A stretch of DNA of 64,000 nucleotides, from contig NZ_CP015401.2 in the NCBI RefSeq assembly GCF_001688725.2, positions 2,604,001-2,668,000 on the forward strand, given 5' to 3'. Shown in pieces: positions 61,135 to 64,000 of the stretch; the first letter of the stretch is position 1, and each line of letters begins with the position of its first letter. Below the pieces are notes generated by a model, which had not been told where the DNA came from, made no database searches, and saw only the letters and a list, made by a program, of their open reading frames with translations. The stretch comes from Bacteroides caecimuris (GTDB lineage Bacteria; Bacteroidota; Bacteroidia; Bacteroidales; Bacteroidaceae). The translations under genes and the position numbers were made by a program.

Positions 61135-61160
61135 AAATGAATTATTGAATTAAGCAACAA

Positions 61161-61174
61161 TGTGTGCGCACACA
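61161..61174. promoter_or_regulatory. Palindromic operator, site 1
   Basis: TGTGTGCGCACACA is a perfect 14-bp palindrome with central CG, the form expected of LacI-family operators. It is followed by CACGATAA, as at site 2, and abuts the putative -33 region of the regulator gene. Confidence 0.65.
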
Positions 61175-61365
61175 CACGATAACACAAATAGATTATAAAA
61201 TTAATTATCAAACACTTATATCAAACATAGCAAATATACACATGTTATTAAACATAAGAAAAGAGCCAAAATCATCAGTAAAAAGTACTCCTGAAAGCAG
61301 ATAAAGAAGAGAAAAAAATAGTTTTTATCATGAAAAAGATAGAAAAGAATAGAGAAAGCGGTAAA

Positions 61366-61381
61366 GTGTGTGCGAACACAC
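61366..61381. promoter_or_regulatory. Palindromic operator, site 2
   Basis: GTGTGTGCGAACACAC has 6-bp perfect arms around GCGA and continues GATAA, nearly the same as site 1 about 205 bp away. The pair could allow looping by a tetrameric LacI-type repressor, or regulate the YtxH-like gene at 61472-61759. Besides these sites 61099-61471 holds no gene. Confidence 0.6.
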
Positions 61382-61471
61382 GATAATATTCAGTGTATAC
61401 ACAAGCGAATAAAATAGTAAAAAAGAATTGATAATCAACTATATGTTAACTGATTACCAATTCTGAAAATA

Positions 61472-61759
61472 TTATTTCTCCCACTTTTCTTTTGCTTTTC
61501 CAGCCATCTTATCGGCTTCTGCTGCCACTTTATCAGCAATTTCGGCTCCGGTTTCTACCGCTTTCAGTCCAAGATTCATTGCTTTTTTCTCTGCACAAGC
61601 TGCTGCCGCCTCAGCATCGCGACCAATGCGGTGGATAGCGTCATAAATTTCATTTTCCAGTTGTTTGGCTTTTGCGGTACGTGAAAGACGATAAGCAATA
61701 GCACCAAGGATAGAACCAAGTCCAAGTCCAATCCAGAAATTTCCATGTCTACATTCCAT
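61472..61759 (-). CDS. YtxH-like membrane-anchored protein (third paralogue)
   Basis: 95 residues. FWIGLGLGSILGAIAYRLSRTAKAKQ is the glycine-patterned anchor helix shared with the proteins at 37831-38019 and 38157-38453. The rest is an Ala/Glu/Lys-rich helix (AEAAAACAEKKAMNLGLKAV, ADKVAAEADKMAGKAKEKW). Likely an inner-membrane stress protein, here apart from the main stress cluster. Confidence 0.8.
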   Translation of the reverse strand: MECRHGNFWIGLGLGSILGAIAYRLSRTAKAKQLENEIYDAIHRIGRDAEAAAACAEKKAMNLGLKAVETGAEIADKVAAEADKMAGKAKEKWEK

Positions 61760-61926
61760 AATTAAGTTCAGTTTTTTAGATTAAAAATAAATTATATACC
61801 CAATAAAGTTCATTTATCCTCCTTTTTTAATTCAACAACAGCAGGTATAAAGAATAGTTCAGTAACTCAAAACTGAATTAACGACAATTTACAATCCTTA
61901 GTTTTAGAAAAACAGGAAAGTTTGCG

Positions 61927-61934
61927 TACCTTTG
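61927..61934 (+). promoter_or_regulatory. Putative -7 box of the MFS transporter gene
   Basis: TACCTTTG matches TAnnTTTG, 41 bp upstream of the start at 61975. The -33 position shows TTTT(A/G), a partial match. Confidence 0.5.
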
Positions 61935-61974
61935 CAGCCAATTTTTCAGGAACACTTCTAAAGCAATAGGTATC

Positions 61975-63180
61975 ATGATACAAAATCAGGAACAACCCGT
62001 AGGAAAAATTACATTTTCCATCTTAATCGCATTAAGTCTTTCACACTGTCTCAATGACCTTTTACAGTCCGTTGTATCAGCAGCTTATCCGCTATTCAAA
62101 GATGATTTAGGATTGAGTTTTGCGCAAATCGGTCTTATCACACTGATTTATCAGCTATCAGCTTCGGTCTTCCAACCGATTACCGGAATCATCTTTGATA
62201 AATATCCCGTCGCATGGTCATTGCCTATCGGAATGAGCTTCACCATGATAGGACTGATAAACTTAGCTTTTTCTGATAATCTTTATTGGATACTACTGTC
62301 CGTATTCTTAATCGGAATCGGTTCTTCCGTATTGCACCCGGAAGCCTCGCGCATCACATTTCTCGCTTCGGGTGGAAAACGCGGACTGGCACAATCACTC
62401 TTTCAGGTAGGTGGCAATTTTGGTGGTTCGCTAGGCCCTTTATTGGTGGCTTTGCTCGTTGCCCCTTATGGAAGACAGCATCTTTTCATATTTGCATTTG
62501 TAGCGGTTGCAGCTATCGGAGTCATGTATCCGATTTGCAAATGGTATAAGTCTTATCTCAACCGGATGAAGGCTCAGACTGTCAGCGTCAGAAAACCGGT
62601 TCATCTCCCTTTGCCTATGGATAAAACGGCTATCTCTATCGGGATATTACTGATATTGATTTTCTCGAAATATATCTATATGGCGAGTCTGACCAGTTAT
62701 TATACATTTTATCTGATTCACAAATTCAATGTTAGCGTACAGGAATCGCAGCTATATTTATTTATATTCTTGGTTGCTACGGCTATCGGAACATTGGTGG
62801 GCGGCCCCGTAGGCGACCGCGTCGGGCGGAAGTATGTTATTTGGGCTTCAATTTTGGGAGCTGCCCCGTTCAGTTTACTGATGCCTCACGCTAATCTGGT
62901 ATGGACTATTATTTTAAGTTTCTGCGTGGGATTGATGCTTTCTTCCGCTTTCCCTGCCATATTACTTTATGCTCAAGAGCTACTTCCTACCAAACTTGGA
63001 TTAATATCAGGCCTGTTCTTCGGATTTGCTTTCGGGGTTGCCGGTGTTGCATCGGCTGTGCTTGGTAACTTGGCGGATAAGACAAGTATTGAGTATGTTT
63101 ATAATATATGTGCTTATATGCCGTTGCTGGGACTGGTCACGTTCTTTCTGCCTAATTTGAAGAAGAAAAAGATCGGATAG
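61975..63180 (+). CDS. MFS transporter, fosmidomycin-resistance (Fsr) type
   Basis: 401 residues with about 12 membrane helices. HCLNDLLQSVVSAAYPLFKD in helix 1, QLSASVFQPITGIIFDKYP in helix 2 and FLIGIGSSVLHPEASRITFL with GGNFGGSLGPLLVALLVAPY are the Fsr signature segments (E. coli Fsr exports fosmidomycin). Substrate here is not known; efflux of a phosphonate-like or other small compound is likely. Single-gene unit. Confidence 0.92.
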   Translation: MIQNQEQPVGKITFSILIALSLSHCLNDLLQSVVSAAYPLFKDDLGLSFAQIGLITLIYQLSASVFQPITGIIFDKYPVAWSLPIGMSFTMIGLINLAFSDNLYWILLSVFLIGIGSSVLHPEASRITFLASGGKRGLAQSLFQVGGNFGGSLGPLLVALLVAPYGRQHLFIFAFVAVAAIGVMYPICKWYKSYLNRMKAQTVSVRKPVHLPLPMDKTAISIGILLILIFSKYIYMASLTSYYTFYLIHKFNVSVQESQLYLFIFLVATAIGTLVGGPVGDRVGRKYVIWASILGAAPFSLLMPHANLVWTIILSFCVGLMLSSAFPAILLYAQELLPTKLGLISGLFFGFAFGVAGVASAVLGNLADKTSIEYVYNICAYMPLLGLVTFFLPNLKKKKIG

Positions 63181-63319
63181 AAATCTACATAAATAAAGCG
63201 AAGCAAAGCGCATTATATTAACATATTTAATTGGAGATAAAAGAAACGTCCGGTATTCGTCGTCACGACGTACACCGGTCTACAAGTTAAGGTCAAAGTC
63301 AAAAAATTAAGAGAGCTAT

Positions 63320-63514
63320 TTATAAATTTGGGCTCGCATTTATTTCTTTCTCGGGAATAGCGTACAAATAGTAGGTGCTATTCTCCGTGAATGGCTTACC
63401 ATTCGGAAAACGAAGGAACCAATGTCCTAATGGATTCCGTTTGGCAAAGGTGCCGCCTTCCTGCCAACAATACACTTCCGCCTTTTGTTCATCTTCCGCC
63501 TCTATCAGATACAT
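63320..63514 (-). CDS. Hypothetical 64-residue protein
   Basis: MYLIEAEDEQKAEVYCWQEG, GTFAKRNPLGHWFLRFPNGK and PFTENSTYYLYAIPEKEINA: soluble, aromatic-rich, beta-prone. No family recognised, but the composition looks protein-like and unlike a random frame. It lies between the MFS gene and the repeat copy B; the 139 bp before it (63181-63319) shows nothing but a small CGTCGTCACGACG palindrome. Confidence 0.45.
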   Translation of the reverse strand: MYLIEAEDEQKAEVYCWQEGGTFAKRNPLGHWFLRFPNGKPFTENSTYYLYAIPEKEINASPNL

Positions 63515-63555
63515 TTTGCTTGCTGTAACTAACAGTATATAGAAGTTTTTTGTTT

Positions 63556-63803
63556 AGAGCCTGTTTAAATTTTCCTGAGATTATGTTAGATAGGCTTTAC
63601 CGACCTGTTTTTATTCGTCACATAGTCTCCGCCATGCTCCTCACAACAACAGAAAATATACTCGAAAGCAACTCTCAAAACTGTGTCGGGCAAAACTCGG
63701 AGCAGGCTCTTAATAACCCACTTTTCATTCATTAATAGAAAAGTTCTCGTTCATTAATTGTAAACTTCTTATTATCAGCATGTAAACTTATTTTTCGTTA
63801 ACC
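63556..63803. repeat. Dispersed repeat, copy B (248 bp, inverted relative to copy A)
   Basis: Reverse complement of 45140-45390 with few differences. The match runs from AGAGCCTGTTTAAA to CGTTAACC and stops exactly where the insertion sequence end CAGGGCAAACGC begins (63803/63804), so the element continues, or once continued, on the far side of the IS. Confidence 0.85.
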
Positions 63804-64000
63804 AGGGCAAACGCATTATATTTTTATCTTATTTAATAGTTTGAACAAATATTCATCATTCCATCCTGCGTTTTTTCTTTTGGCTGCTACACTGCCCTTT
63901 GTTTCATCTTGTTTGATGATATAAAGGGCTATCTTATTAATTAAAGAAAAATTTTGCGCAGCATTACCTACTTTCCTTCCTGCGTCTTCTCTAAACGATA
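63803..64000 (-). mobile_element. ISAs1-family insertion sequence, right-edge partial
   Basis: The outer end starts CAGGGCAAACGC at about 63803, 13 bp before the transposase stop. It interrupts the dispersed repeat (copy B). The other terminus lies outside the window, so the inverted repeats and target duplication cannot be checked. Confidence 0.65.
63816..64000 (-). CDS. ISAs1-family transposase, C-terminal part (partial)
   Basis: The minus frame enters at the right edge and ends with TAA at 63816-63818. It reads FREDAGRKVGNAAQNFSLIN, then KIALYIIKQDETKGSVAAKR, then GWNDEYLFKLL. This is the conserved C-terminus of ISAs1/DDE_Tnp transposases (DV-x-F-x-ED-x-x-R-x-x-x-GNAAQNF-x-x-I-KIAL). The catalytic Glu is the E in REDAGR. 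The rest lies outside the window, so intactness is unknown. Confidence 0.85.
   Translation of the reverse strand, partial: SFREDAGRKVGNAAQNFSLINKIALYIIKQDETKGSVAAKRKNAGWNDEYLFKLLNKIKI

Overview
The window looks like the chromosome of a human-gut Bacteroides, close to B. thetaiotaomicron. Supporting signs are a UpxY-type antiterminator next to a tyrosine recombinase at the head of a capsule locus, many -7 boxes of the Bacteroides form TAnnTTTG, almost no Shine-Dalgarno sequences, low to moderate GC with AT-rich intergenic DNA, and Bacteroidales-specific domain families. No rRNA, CRISPR array or prophage is visible.

Layout. 1-3500: start of a capsular polysaccharide operon on the minus strand (tyrosine recombinase, invertible promoter, upxY, Wza-like export protein running off the left edge). 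3.8-17.7 kb: mostly minus-strand housekeeping genes (TPR/pseudoprotease, rRNA methylase, recN, coaBC, exonuclease, dnaN, MBL hydrolase, murB, lipoprotein, threonine dehydrogenase); a DUF3127 protein with an SSB-like tail is on the plus strand. 17.8-19.5 kb: kbl and a DUF2721 membrane protein on plus. 19.6-27.6 kb: ferritin, lysA, aspartokinase, ftsE, hisIE, hisF, hisA, hisH, purU on minus, with several short tandem-repeat spacers. 28.0-28.3 kb: two identical tRNA-Asp genes. 28.3-29.1 kb: a degenerate, probably mobile segment and a cupin pseudogene.

29.15-34.94 kb holds the most interesting item: a tight five-gene minus operon (WGR/LRR protein, ATP-grasp, sulfatase-fold hydrolase, HemN-like radical SAM, and a second radical SAM fused to a HAD phosphatase). 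It matches the conserved but functionally unassigned STM4011-STM4015 gene set named after Salmonella. 35.1-42.7 kb is an envelope/stress cluster bracketed by two OmpA paralogues, with YihY, YtxH-like, GlsB/YeaQ-like, a helical lipoprotein and a manganese catalase. 43.0-44.8 kb: a DXS-like enzyme lacking residues expected of a DXP synthase.

44.8-57 kb is patchy. A structured MITE-like element is followed by a run of decayed genes (AraC with internal deletion, YczE remnant, MBL remnant, PfpI remnant) interspersed with intact genes: a tricorn-like protease, a flavodoxin reductase, a hydrolase with an AraC regulator, and a RING-like/TerD-like protein with a tRNA-like structured leader. 57.2-61.1 kb: exonuclease and a mannonate module (uxuA, SDR reductase, LacI regulator with two near-identical palindromic operators). 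61.5-63.5 kb: YtxH-like protein, an Fsr-type MFS pump and a small hypothetical. The right edge enters an ISAs1-family insertion sequence that interrupts a second, inverted copy of the 44.8-kb element.

Gene calls come from translation read by eye and family memory; no alignment or database search was run. Promoter, terminator and operator calls are pattern matches.
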